Shown one piece after another: positions 9,740 to 18,345 of a stretch of DNA of 42,613 bases; position 1 is the first letter of the stretch; every line of letters begins with the position of its first letter. The notes under the pieces were generated by a model. It was not told the DNA's origin. It was given only the letters and a program-made list of their open reading frames with translations, and ran no database searches. The translations under genes were made by a program, and so were the position numbers. Origin of the DNA: Desulfobacterales bacterium (GTDB taxonomy: Bacteria; Desulfobacterota; Desulfobacteria; Desulfobacterales; JAIPEE01); the NCBI GenBank assembly GCA_021737275.1, contig JAIPEE010000034.1, forward strand, positions 1 to 42,613, read 5' to 3'.

Positions 9740-11696
9740 GGATTTCGGATATGCCGAAGAAAATATGCTCGGCAAACCATATGATATAAAGCTGATGAAA
9801 AAGCTTTATCCTTTTACAAAACCATACCGCCTGACACTGATTTTTGCCGTTTTTATGGTTATTCTGCTGACATTGCTGGACCTTTCAATACCCTATGTAA
9901 CAAAGGTCACCATTGACCGGTATATTGTGCCTGCATTGAACGGCAGCAACCAGCAGGAACATGGTCAGAAAATCCGTCATCTGCCTATAAATACTACTGA
10001 TAAAAAAGCACTTGAAATTATTCAAAAGAACCCTGATCTTTTTGAATTTTCAGGCAACACGGCTACTGTCAGCATTGAAAGACTTTCTGAATTATCAAAA
10101 AAGGATCTTACATATCTGCGTGGCGATGATTTAAGGGGTGTCTCAACCATGGCAGTCTTGTTGCTTACCATCGTTATACTGCATATGGTGATCAACTTTA
10201 CGCATGTTATGATGATGGAGCTTGCCGGTCAGAAAATTATGCATGATCTGAGGATCAGGCTTTTTGCTCATATCCAGTCGCTTTCTGTATCTTTTTTTAC
10301 AAAAAACCCAACCGGCCGCCTTGTTACACGCGTCACCAGCGACATACAGAATATGCATGAACTCTTCACATCGGTTATCGCCCTTATATTCAGGGATTTT
10401 TTCATCCTGATCGGCATCGCCCTTGTTCTGATTATCATGAACTGGAAACTTGCACTGGTAACGTTTACAGTGCTGCCCTTTGTCATATATGCATCCCTTA
10501 CCTTTTCCGGGCGCATCCGTGAGGTGTTCAGGATCCAGCGTGTCAAGATAGCAGAGATCAATACCAAGCTTTCAGAGACCATTGGCGGTATGCGGGTTAT
10601 ACAGCTTTTCAGGCAGGAAAAGGCAAACTATAAAAAGTTTTCATCTCTTAACCATGAAAATTATCAGGCAGGTATGCGGCAAATTCATATTATGGCCGTA
10701 TTCATGCCGATCATTGAATTATTGAGCATTATTGCTGTTGCGCTTGTCATATTTTATGGCGGCGGCAATGTGATTAGTGGCTATATTACACTTGGAGAGC
10801 TGGTTGCATATATCTCATATATGCGCATGTTCTTCAGGCCTATCCGGGATCTTGCGGAAAAGTACAATGTCATGCAAAATGCCATGGCTTCTGCAGAACG
10901 AATTTTTCAGTTACTTGAGGTCACCGACCGGATCCCGCAACCTGAAACCGACACCTGGCCCCGTGATGAAAAGATAAAAGATATTGCCCTAGAAAAGGTT
11001 TCATTCAGTTATGTGCCGGAAGAACCTGTATTGAAAGAAATTTCTCTTAAAATAAAGGCTGGAGATTCCATTGCCATTGTCGGTCCCACCGGTTCCGGAA
11101 AGACTTCTCTCGTTAATCTGATCATGCGGTTTTATGATCCGGACAGTGGTTGCATTACCATAAATGGTGAAAACATAAAGACGGTGCCGATTTCAAGACT
11201 GCGGAATAAAATGGCGTTGGTCATGCAGGATCCGTTTCTGTTTACCGGTACAATCCGGGATAATATCCGGCATGGCAACCTTTCTATTTCCGATGATGAA
11301 ACAGAAAAAATCATTCATGCTTCCAATTGCCATCTGCTGGCAAAAAAACTTAAAAACGGCATCGATACCATGCTGGCAGAGGGCGGTTCATCGATTTCAA
11401 GCGGAGAGCGTCAACTCATTTCAATAGCACGGGCCTTTGCCCATAATCCGGAATTGATCATCATGGATGAAGCCACCTCATATGTTGATTCGGAAACAGA
11501 ACAGCATATTCAGAATGCACTTTCTAACCTCATGCAAAACAGGACGGCCATTATTATTGCCCACCGGCTTTCAACTGCCCGGGCTGTGGATAAAATAGTT
11601 GTGCTGAAAAAGGGCCGGATTATCGAATCCGGTACTCATGAAGCACTGATGCGGGAAAAAGGCTTTTACTTTAGACTGAACAGCCTTTATTCCTGA
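9732..11696 (+). CDS. ABC exporter half-transporter with extracytoplasmic insertion
   Basis: A 654-residue partner of the preceding gene. Walker A (GPTGSGKTS) is at 451-459, Walker B with catalytic Glu580 at 575-580, and the switch His at 611. Its signature is SSGER (about 556-560) rather than LSGGQ. The heterodimer should therefore have one competent and one weakened ATP site. Between the first and second membrane segments is an insertion of about 70 residues (65-137) that is hydrophilic and predicted to lie outside the cytoplasm; ordinary half-transporters have only a short loop there. The ATG sits inside the last codons of the upstream gene. Resembles MdlB/SmdB-type proteins; the exported substrate cannot be inferred. 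Confidence 0.9.
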   Translation: MYKDFGYAEENMLGKPYDIKLMKKLYPFTKPYRLTLIFAVFMVILLTLLDLSIPYVTKVTIDRYIVPALNGSNQQEHGQKIRHLPINTTDKKALEIIQKNPDLFEFSGNTATVSIERLSELSKKDLTYLRGDDLRGVSTMAVLLLTIVILHMVINFTHVMMMELAGQKIMHDLRIRLFAHIQSLSVSFFTKNPTGRLVTRVTSDIQNMHELFTSVIALIFRDFFILIGIALVLIIMNWKLALVTFTVLPFVIYASLTFSGRIREVFRIQRVKIAEINTKLSETIGGMRVIQLFRQEKANYKKFSSLNHENYQAGMRQIHIMAVFMPIIELLSIIAVALVIFYGGGNVISGYITLGELVAYISYMRMFFRPIRDLAEKYNVMQNAMASAERIFQLLEVTDRIPQPETDTWPRDEKIKDIALEKVSFSYVPEEPVLKEISLKIKAGDSIAIVGPTGSGKTSLVNLIMRFYDPDSGCITINGENIKTVPISRLRNKMALVMQDPFLFTGTIRDNIRHGNLSISDDETEKIIHASNCHLLAKKLKNGIDTMLAEGGSSISSGERQLISIARAFAHNPELIIMDEATSYVDSETEQHIQNALSNLMQNRTAIIIAHRLSTARAVDKIVVLKKGRIIESGTHEALMREKGFYFRLNSLYS

Positions 11697-12014
11697 TTTG
11701 TGCAAAGCATTTATCTGTTCAGTTTTCACTCTGACTTTTTAACGCTATTTCTATTGATGTTTCAGATATCACAACATACCGGCGTCTCCTTTTTGAAAAA
11801 AATCCTAAGTTATCGAATTTCGTTCACATTTCGTCAAGGTTATGACGATATCTGAAATCATTAGACATTTTTCATAAAGTTCTTGTCATAATTATTAACT
11901 TTTGATAGAGGGGATAATTTAATTATCTATTTGTTATTGGATTTTAAAAAATGAAATCAGGGTGAGAGACCCAATCCAATATTTTATTAACCATTAAAAA
12001 GGAGAGCAAGAGAG
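11697..12014. other. Structured leader/intergenic region upstream of fhs
   Basis: This 318-bp region separates the ABC exporter from the formate-tetrahydrofolate ligase gene. Three symmetric elements are visible. First, TTTCAGATATC at 11760-11770 is mirrored perfectly by GATATCTGAAA at 11847-11857. Second, GATAATT-T-AATTATC is a perfect palindrome at 11913-11927. Third, a possible leader hairpin pairs ATTGGATT (11936-11943) with AATCCAAT (11973-11980), enclosing a GGGT/ACCC stem (11960-11972). GATTT (11940-11944) can pair alternatively with AAATC (11954-11958). GGAG at 12001-12004 is the ribosome binding site. No known riboswitch class was recognised and no clean promoter hexamers stand out. 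Confidence 0.5.
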
Positions 12015-13778
12015 ATGGCTTACAATGCAGTAGAAATGGCTGACTGGCAGATTTCCGAAGCAGCGGAAAAAAACATGCCTTTGCCGGAAGATTGGAGAGT
12101 AAAGCTGGGACTCGAAAAAGACGAGATCCTTCCTATGGGAAGACTTGCCAAACTCGACTTCCTTAAAATTAACGAACGTCTTAAAGATAAACCCGATGGA
12201 AAATACATCGAGGTTACAGCTATTACACCGACCCCTCTGGGCGAAGGTAAAAGCACAACTTCTGTAGGTCTGATGGAAGGCCTTGGCGCCCGCGGTAAAA
12301 ATGTTGGCGGCGCTCTTCGTCAGCCTTCAGGCGGACCTACAATGAACGTTAAGGGTACTGCAGCAGGCGGTGGTAACTCTCTACTGATCCCGATGACCGA
12401 GTTTTCTCTGGGTCTGACCGGTGATATCAATGACATCATGAACGCCCATAACCTCGCTATGGTTGCACTGACATCCCGTATGCAGCATGAAAGAAATTAT
12501 AATGATGAACAGCTCGCACGCCTTACCGGTATGCGCCGTCTGGATCTTGACCCGACCCGTATTGAAATGGGCTGGATCATTGATTTCTGTGCACAGGCAC
12601 TGAGAAACATCATTATTGGTATCGGCGGACGTACTGACGGCTTTACCATGCAGTCCAAGTTCGGTATTGCTGTTGGTTCAGAATGTATGGCTATTCTGGC
12701 TGTAGCAAAAGATCTGAAAGATCTGAAAGAAAGACTGAACAACATTACAGTTGGTTTTGATAAGAGTGGCAAACCGGTAACAACCGGTGATCTTGAAGTT
12801 GGTAATGCAATGGCCGCCTTCATGAGAAACACGATCAATCCCACACTTATGTGTACTGCTGAATATCAGCCATGTATGGTTCACGCCGGACCGTTTGCTA
12901 ACATCGCTGTTGGCCAGTCTTCAATTATTGCAGATCGTGTTGGTCTGAAACTGTTTGACTACCATGTAACAGAGTCCGGTTTTGCTGCTGACATCGGCTT
13001 TGAAAAATTCTGGAACGTTAAATCACGCTTCAGCGGTCTGAAACCTCACGTTTCCGTTCTGACCACAACCATCCGCGCCCTGAAAATGCATGGTGGCGGA
13101 CCCAAGGTTGTAGCCGGTAAACCACTGGCAGATGAATACACAAAAGAAGATATCGGTCTGGTCGAAAAAGGCTGCGAGAACATGGTTCATATGATCAATG
13201 TTATTCGTAAAGCCGGCATCAATCCGGTTGTTTGTGTAAACCGTTTCTACACAGATACGGATGAAGAGGTAAAAGTTGTTAAACGTATTGCCGAAGCAGC
13301 CGGTGCCCGTTGTGCAGAATCCAAACATTGGGAACTTGGCGGCGAAGGCGCACTTGAATTTGCTGATGCTGTTGTTGATGCCTGTGAAGAAGAGAACGAT
13401 TTCAAATTCCTCTATCCGCTGGAAATGAAACTTCGTGACCGTGTTGACACAATTGCCAGAGAAGTTTACGGCGCCGATGGTGTTTCATGGAGTCCTGAAG
13501 CTGAGGCAAAAGCCAAGATGCTGGAAGATGATCCTAAATATGCTGATTTCGCCACAATGATGGTTAAGACTCACCTGAGTCTGTCACACGAACCGACGCT
13601 CAAGGGTGTTCCCAAGGGATGGACGCTTCCGATTCGTGACGTTTTGATTTACTCCGGTGCAAAGTTCCTCTGCCCATGTGCCGGTACAATCAGCCTGATG
13701 CCTGGAACAAGCTCCAACCCGGCATTCAGAAGAGTTGATGTTGATCCTGATTCAGGTAAAGTTAGCGGCCTGTTCTAA
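12015..13778 (+). CDS. fhs: Formate-tetrahydrofolate ligase
   Basis: A 587-residue enzyme that makes 10-formyl-THF from formate, THF and ATP, an early step of the methyl branch of the Wood-Ljungdahl pathway and a source of one-carbon units. The P-loop-like TPLGEGKST is at residues 73-81, and the conserved arginine of the formyl-phosphate site is in LRQPSGGP (about 101-108). Two motifs differ from the common form: RQPSGGPTM replaces REPSLGP-type sequence and KGTAAGGG replaces KGGAAGGG. It is about 30 residues longer than the clostridial enzyme. GGAG lies ten bases before the ATG. Codon use is strikingly regular (CGT, CTG, GGT), suggesting high expression. It is monocistronic, with a strong terminator after it. 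Confidence 0.95.
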   Translation: MAYNAVEMADWQISEAAEKNMPLPEDWRVKLGLEKDEILPMGRLAKLDFLKINERLKDKPDGKYIEVTAITPTPLGEGKSTTSVGLMEGLGARGKNVGGALRQPSGGPTMNVKGTAAGGGNSLLIPMTEFSLGLTGDINDIMNAHNLAMVALTSRMQHERNYNDEQLARLTGMRRLDLDPTRIEMGWIIDFCAQALRNIIIGIGGRTDGFTMQSKFGIAVGSECMAILAVAKDLKDLKERLNNITVGFDKSGKPVTTGDLEVGNAMAAFMRNTINPTLMCTAEYQPCMVHAGPFANIAVGQSSIIADRVGLKLFDYHVTESGFAADIGFEKFWNVKSRFSGLKPHVSVLTTTIRALKMHGGGPKVVAGKPLADEYTKEDIGLVEKGCENMVHMINVIRKAGINPVVCVNRFYTDTDEEVKVVKRIAEAAGARCAESKHWELGGEGALEFADAVVDACEEENDFKFLYPLEMKLRDRVDTIAREVYGADGVSWSPEAEAKAKMLEDDPKYADFATMMVKTHLSLSHEPTLKGVPKGWTLPIRDVLIYSGAKFLCPCAGTISLMPGTSSNPAFRRVDVDPDSGKVSGLF

Positions 13779-13803
13779 TCACATCCGCATAAATAATGTA
13801 CTT

Positions 13804-13837
13804 AAAAGGGCTGGAGTTTTTATCCGGCCCTTTTTTT
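13804..13837 (+). terminator. Rho-independent terminator of fhs
   Basis: Arms at 13805-13815 and 13823-13833 form an 11-bp stem (one G-U pair) around a 7-nt loop, followed by an unbroken run of Ts through 13837. It begins 26 bp after the fhs stop codon. This is the clearest intrinsic terminator in the window. Confidence 0.9.
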
Positions 13838-13913
13838 ATTTAACATTAAGTTACGGATATGTGATTGAAACCCAAAAGCGGCCGTGCCTTGAGTTGGGTG
13901 ATAAGCTGTTTTC

Positions 13914-13966
13914 CGGCTGAAAGAACAGTTACCCGTTCAGCCGCGCTAAAGATAATCTAAAGCGGG
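13914..13966 (+). other. Tandem hairpins between fhs and hsp20
   Basis: Beyond the fhs terminator lie two further hairpins. CGGCTGAA (13914-13921) pairs with TTCAGCCG (13936-13943), an 8-bp perfect stem. It is followed at once by a near-palindrome at 13944-13964 (CGCT, AGAT, ATCT, AGCG blocks separated by AA mismatches), then TATTTTCTTT. They could be a second terminator, the end of a small RNA, or leader structure for hsp20. Confidence 0.4.
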
Positions 13967-14071
13967 TATTTTCTTTGCCTTTCTTCACTTTACAAAATCA
14001 ACCCACGATGTTAGATTGAATTATTAATCAGCACTGTTTTCTGTCTTTCAATTTAATAGCAGGAGCCACAT

Positions 14072-14503
14072 ATGGATTATATTAAAATTCGTTTTGGCAA
14101 TGGCATTGACTTTCCCGAATCCATTGAAGATGTTTTCCGTACGATCAGCCCTATGTTCAGTCCCCATGAACGCAGCTGGAAACCCCAGATGGATATCTAT
14201 GAAACATGTCATGAAGTTATTATTCTTGCCGAATTAGCCGGTGTGGAAAAAGATGACCTTGAAGTGGAAATTAATCAGAAAGCGGTTCGTATTTTTGGAA
14301 AGCGTCTGGAGTTTCCCCGTATTGAAAAGGCCACATATCGACTTGCTGAAATTCAGTATGGCAAGTTTGAACGCATTCTTTTTCTGCCCGCCCCCATTGA
14401 TACGGACAAGGTGACGGCATCTCATCTTAACGGGTTTCTTCAGATTCGCCTGGCCAAGTTACCGAAGGATAAGGTGCACAGAATCGAAATTTCCGACGAA
14501 TAA
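14072..14503 (+). CDS. Hsp20/alpha-crystallin family small heat-shock protein
   Basis: A 143-residue ATP-independent holdase chaperone. The alpha-crystallin domain spans about residues 38-135: it begins at the PQMDIYET strand, includes the YGKFERILFLP segment (about 95-106) and ends with the hallmark NGFLQIRLAK (about 119-128). AGGAG lies seven bases before the ATG. The lon gene follows 70 bp later, so chaperone and protease are probably co-expressed to handle misfolded protein. No CIRCE element or clear sigma-32 promoter was seen upstream. Confidence 0.9.
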   Translation: MDYIKIRFGNGIDFPESIEDVFRTISPMFSPHERSWKPQMDIYETCHEVIILAELAGVEKDDLEVEINQKAVRIFGKRLEFPRIEKATYRLAEIQYGKFERILFLPAPIDTDKVTASHLNGFLQIRLAKLPKDKVHRIEISDE

Positions 14504-14573
14504 ACATTGGGAAAGCTGTTTTATACTGTTAGTTTTGCAATAAATGTGAAACCCGTTATTTTTGGAGGAACAC

Positions 14574-16931
14574 ATGGATATACAACATCCCGACCCAGGG
14601 CTTGATACTGAAAATTTTCCGGATATTCTGCCGATACTTCCTTTATTTGATTCAACTCTTTTTCCAAAGATGGTCCTGCCGCTTGTTGTCATGCAGCAAG
14701 ATTCCATTCAGCTCGTGGATGAAGCCATGTCAAAGGATCGCATAATCGGCCTGATCGCCTCAAAAAACTCATCTACCGAGCGACCTGATCCCCAAAAAGA
14801 TCTTTATAAAATCGGAACCAGTGCACTGATTCTGAAGATGGCAAAATCTGAAGATAATAAGGCTCAACTGCTTGTTCAGGGACTTGGCCGGTTTAAAGTC
14901 AAATCATATATCAAAGAAAAACCCTATCTTCAGGCCAAGGTCGAGCGGTTGATGGATATTGAAAAAAAGGGACCGGCTGCAAAAGAAGCCAACGCTCTTA
15001 TGTCAAATATTCTAGGTCTTTTTATCAAGGTCGTTGATCTCTCTCCAGGGCTGCCCCATGAAATAGCATCAATGGCAAAATCAATTCAGGATCCCGGCGT
15101 GCTTGCCGATATGGTAGCATCAACAATCAATATATCTCCTGAAGAAAAACAGGGCGTTCTGGAAATTATGGACGTTTCAAAACGACTAAAGGAAACTAAC
15201 CGCCTTTTGAATTATCAGCATGAAATTCTCGAGCTGGGCAACAAGATCCAGTCTCAGGTTAAGGGAGATATGGATCAACGGCAGAAGGAATACTATCTGC
15301 GGCAGCAACTTAAGGCCATACAGGAAGAGTTGGGCGAAAAAGATGATACATCAATTGAAATTGATGAGTATCGTGAAAAAATTGAAAGCAAAAATCTCCC
15401 GGAGGAAGCAAAGCAGGAGGCCGAAAGAGAACTTAACCGGCTTTCAAAAATGCATCCCTCATCCTCAGAATATACCGTATCAACTACCTATCTGGACTGG
15501 ATAACAACGCTTCCCTGGAATGATAGTACAAAGGATAACCTTGACATTAAAAAAGCTCGCAAAATACTGGATGATGATCATTATGGACTGGAGAAAGAAA
15601 AAAAACGTATCATTGAGTTCCTTTCTGTAAGGAAACTGAAACCCGAATCCAAGGGCCCGATCCTCTGCTTTGCAGGCCCTCCCGGAACAGGTAAAACCTC
15701 TTTGGGCCAATCAATTGCACGGGCTCTGGGCAGAAAGTTTATCCGAATATCTCTTGGTGGCGTCAGGGACGAAGCAGAAATCAGGGGCCATCGCCGTACC
15801 TATGTCGGCGCCTTACCGGGAAGAATTATTCAGGGCCTTCGTCGGGCTGAGTCCAATAATCCCGTTTTTATGCTGGATGAAATTGACAAGGTCGGTAGTG
15901 ATTTCCGGGGAGATCCTTCTTCTGCACTCCTGGAGGTGCTTGACCCGGAACAGAATTTTTCTTTCTCAGACCATTACCTGGATGTCGCGTTCGACTTGTC
16001 AAAAGTCATGTTTATCACAACAGCCAATCTCCTGGATCCCATTCCGCCGGCATTAAGAGATAGAATGGAAGTCCTTCAGTTGCTTGGATATACTGACGAT
16101 GAAAAAGTCAAGATTGCAAACCGCTTCCTGATACCGCGCCAGCGTGAAGAGCACGGCCTAAAAGCCAGCCAGCTTTCTATTTCAAAGGGTGCCACTAGAA
16201 AAATCATCTCAGGATATACACGTGAAGCAGGTTTACGTAACCTCGAACGTGAGATAGCAAATATCTGCAGGGGTGTTGCAAGTAAAATAGCTCAGGAGGA
16301 AATTAAGTCTGCTTCCATTATTGTAAAAAGCCTTACCGGTTATCTTGGTCCACCACGTCTTTCACCGGAGGTCAAGCCCCGGGCTTCGACGCCTGGCGTT
16401 GCCATAGGTCTGGCCTGGACACAGACCGGTGGTGAAGTTTTGTTTGTCGAAGCCACAGCCATGAAGGGAAACAAAGGGCTTACGCTGACCGGGCAGCTTG
16501 GCGATGTCATGAAAGAGTCCGCTATAACATCCTTAAGTTTTATACGCTCAAATGCAAAAGCATTTTCGCTGGCGGAAAATTTTTATGATCCCTTGGATAT
16601 TCACATTCATGTTCCTGCAGGCGCCATACCAAAGGACGGCCCGTCTGCCGGCGTCACCATGCTGACAGCGCTTGTCTCGCTGCTAACCAATACGCCTGTT
16701 CAAAAAAATCTGGCCATGACAGGCGAGATTACGTTAAGGGGCCAGGTTTTACCGGTGGGCGGTGTAAAAGAAAAAGTACTGGCAGCACATCGTGCAGGAA
16801 TAAAAACCGTTATTCTGCCAAAGTGGAACAATAAGGACTTGACGGATATACCCAAAAAAGCTCAAAAAGAGTTACAATTTCATTTTGTAGAAAAAATGAT
16901 GGATGTGGTTAAAATTGCCTTAGCCCGGTAA
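14574..16931 (+). CDS. lon: ATP-dependent protease Lon
   Basis: A 785-residue LonA-type protease that unfolds and degrades damaged and regulatory proteins in the cytoplasm. The N-terminal substrate-binding domain covers about residues 15-210. The AAA+ module has Walker [10 protein letters not shown] at 368-376 and Walker B MLDEID at 433-438. The protease domain carries the Ser-Lys dyad at Ser691 (PKDGPSAG) and Lys734 (GGVKEK). The frame is open to a TTG at 14562, but GGAGG at 14564-14568 sits six bases before the ATG at 14574, which fixes the start. It lies downstream of hsp20, likely in one stress operon. All key residues are intact. Confidence 0.95.
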   Translation: MDIQHPDPGLDTENFPDILPILPLFDSTLFPKMVLPLVVMQQDSIQLVDEAMSKDRIIGLIASKNSSTERPDPQKDLYKIGTSALILKMAKSEDNKAQLLVQGLGRFKVKSYIKEKPYLQAKVERLMDIEKKGPAAKEANALMSNILGLFIKVVDLSPGLPHEIASMAKSIQDPGVLADMVASTINISPEEKQGVLEIMDVSKRLKETNRLLNYQHEILELGNKIQSQVKGDMDQRQKEYYLRQQLKAIQEELGEKDDTSIEIDEYREKIESKNLPEEAKQEAERELNRLSKMHPSSSEYTVSTTYLDWITTLPWNDSTKDNLDIKKARKILDDDHYGLEKEKKRIIEFLSVRKLKPESKGPILCFAGPPGTGKTSLGQSIARALGRKFIRISLGGVRDEAEIRGHRRTYVGALPGRIIQGLRRAESNNPVFMLDEIDKVGSDFRGDPSSALLEVLDPEQNFSFSDHYLDVAFDLSKVMFITTANLLDPIPPALRDRMEVLQLLGYTDDEKVKIANRFLIPRQREEHGLKASQLSISKGATRKIISGYTREAGLRNLEREIANICRGVASKIAQEEIKSASIIVKSLTGYLGPPRLSPEVKPRASTPGVAIGLAWTQTGGEVLFVEATAMKGNKGLTLTGQLGDVMKESAITSLSFIRSNAKAFSLAENFYDPLDIHIHVPAGAIPKDGPSAGVTMLTALVSLLTNTPVQKNLAMTGEITLRGQVLPVGGVKEKVLAAHRAGIKTVILPKWNNKDLTDIPKKAQKELQFHFVEKMMDVVKIALAR

Positions 16932-16976
16932 ATCTTTCAGCACATTGATATTAATATTTTTGCAGGAAAAACATTG

Positions 16977-17744
16977 ATGATAATAAAAGCCCCTTCTTTA
17001 AACTGTAAAAAAAGAGACTTTTTATATTTATTTTTTATCCTGATCTTTACCGCCGGTCTGTTTACCGGCTGTGCTACTTCTCCACCACCACAACGACCAT
17101 CAAAAGATTATCCAAAACCTTACCAGGTTTTCGGGAAATGGTATCAGCCGCTTCCTGATGCAAATGACTTCAGGGAAAAGGGGACGGCATCATGGTATGG
17201 GGAACCATTTCACGGCAGGAAAACCGCTAATGGTGAAACCTATAATATGTATGAAATGACAGCTGCCCATAAAACCCTGCCCCTTGGCACACTGGTCAGC
17301 GTTCGGAATCTTAATAACAATATTAAAATTGAAGTACGGATAAATGATCGTGGCCCATTTGTCGGCACCCGGATTATCGACCTTTCATATGCGGCGGCAA
17401 AAAAAATTAATATGGTTGATGCCGGAACAGCCAAAGTTGAAGTTATTGCTATGGGAACCCCCACTGCATCAGCCTCAAGTCAATATATCCCGGTGGACCT
17501 CAACTCCGAAAACCTTACCATCCAGGTTGGGGCGTTCAAAGAAAAGGATAATGCCATCCGTTTTAAGGAACAACTGGAAAACAAGTATAAAAATGTGCAT
17601 GTTACCGCCTATGATAGCAGAAGACTGGATATGAAGCTATATGGTGTTCGTATCGGAAAGTGTTCATCTCTGAAACAGGCTCATGAATATAAAGCAATAT
17701 TAATTGAAAACGGTTATCAGGGCGCATTTACAATTGCAGACTGA
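16977..17744 (+). CDS. RlpA-like septal lytic transglycosylase lipoprotein
   Basis: A 255-residue predicted lipoprotein. A hydrophobic signal ends in the lipobox LFTGC with Cys32. A double-psi beta-barrel covers about residues 68-157 (GTASWYG, TAAHKTLPLG with His98, and INDRGPF with Asp124, the pair expected to be catalytic). A SPOR domain (about 170-252) follows, which binds denuded peptidoglycan at division sites. RlpA proteins cleave such glycan strands. TTG (16974) and ATG (16977) are both possible starts behind AGGA at 16964-16967; ATG is chosen. It follows lon by 45 bp and overlaps the upstream open region of the phosphatase gene. Confidence 0.9.
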   Translation: MIIKAPSLNCKKRDFLYLFFILIFTAGLFTGCATSPPPQRPSKDYPKPYQVFGKWYQPLPDANDFREKGTASWYGEPFHGRKTANGETYNMYEMTAAHKTLPLGTLVSVRNLNNNIKIEVRINDRGPFVGTRIIDLSYAAAKKINMVDAGTAKVEVIAMGTPTASASSQYIPVDLNSENLTIQVGAFKEKDNAIRFKEQLENKYKNVHVTAYDSRRLDMKLYGVRIGKCSSLKQAHEYKAILIENGYQGAFTIAD

Positions 17745-17760
17745 TGATCAGAAATTTTTT

Positions 17761-18336
17761 ATGGCTGGAAACTTGCTTCAAAAGATTGTTTTTCTTGACC
17801 GGGATGGTGTGATTAACCGCGATTCACCCTACTATATAAAAAGCTGGGCGGAGTTCGAATTTCTGCCGGGGAGCCTTGATGCCATAAAACGGCTTACCCA
17901 AAACGGATTTACAATTATCATCATTACAAACCAGTCTGTTGTTAACCGAAAAATGGTTTCTCCTGATGATCTGCAATATATCTTTGAAAAAATGTGTGAA
18001 TCCATATCTATGGATGGCGGCGTCATAAAAGATATTTTTTTCTGCCCGCACACGCCTGATGACGACTGCAACTGCAGAAAGCCGGAACCCGGACTTATCA
18101 ACAAGGCCTGCCAGAAATACGATATCGACCCTTCCGACTCAGTAATGGTGGGAGACAGTGTAAAAGATATTCAGTGTGCCAGAAATGCAGGATGTGGGAA
18201 AGCTATACTTGTCAAAACCGGAAATGGTATTGAGTCTGAAAATATCCTCGCCCATATCCAGAGCGCGCCGGACTTTGTTGCCAATAATCTGTCTGACGCG
18301 GCGGACTGGATTATAAAAAACCACCCTGCCAATTAG
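17761..18336 (+). CDS. gmhB: D-glycero-D-manno-heptose 1,7-bisphosphate 7-phosphatase-like HAD enzyme
   Basis: A 191-residue HAD-family phosphatase of the GmhB/histidinol-phosphatase group. The nucleophile motif FLDRDGVIN places Asp13 and Asp15 in the active site. The zinc-binding loop CPHTPDDDCNCRKP (about residues 98-111) is diagnostic, and MVGDSVKD supplies the metal-binding Asp. GmhB removes the C7 phosphate in ADP-heptose synthesis for lipopolysaccharide core, consistent with a Gram-negative outer membrane. The frame extends back to a TTG at 17704 inside the rlpA-like gene, but the ATG at 17761 gives the normal family N-terminus. The recD2-like gene begins 9 bp after its stop. No other heptose gene is nearby, so the substrate is inferred from family. 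Confidence 0.88.
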   Translation: MAGNLLQKIVFLDRDGVINRDSPYYIKSWAEFEFLPGSLDAIKRLTQNGFTIIIITNQSVVNRKMVSPDDLQYIFEKMCESISMDGGVIKDIFFCPHTPDDDCNCRKPEPGLINKACQKYDIDPSDSVMVGDSVKDIQCARNAGCGKAILVKTGNGIESENILAHIQSAPDFVANNLSDAADWIIKNHPAN

Positions 18337-18345
18337 TCATTTATC

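Noticed and set aside
10268-10582. 104-codon minus-strand frame
   Set aside because: Antisense shadow inside the second ABC transporter gene, with no domain or ribosome binding site.
11940-11985. TPP riboswitch before fhs
   Set aside because: GGGTGAGAGACCC looks like part of the TPP core, but the rest of the conserved aptamer (the ACCUGAUC-type block and P4/P5 arms) is missing.
13735-13920. 61-codon plus-strand frame overlapping the end of fhs
   Set aside because: It starts inside fhs and runs across the fhs terminator, so it is not a plausible gene.
13967-14071. CIRCE or sigma-32 control of hsp20
   Set aside because: Neither the TTAGCACTC inverted repeat nor a convincing sigma-32 hexamer pair is present.
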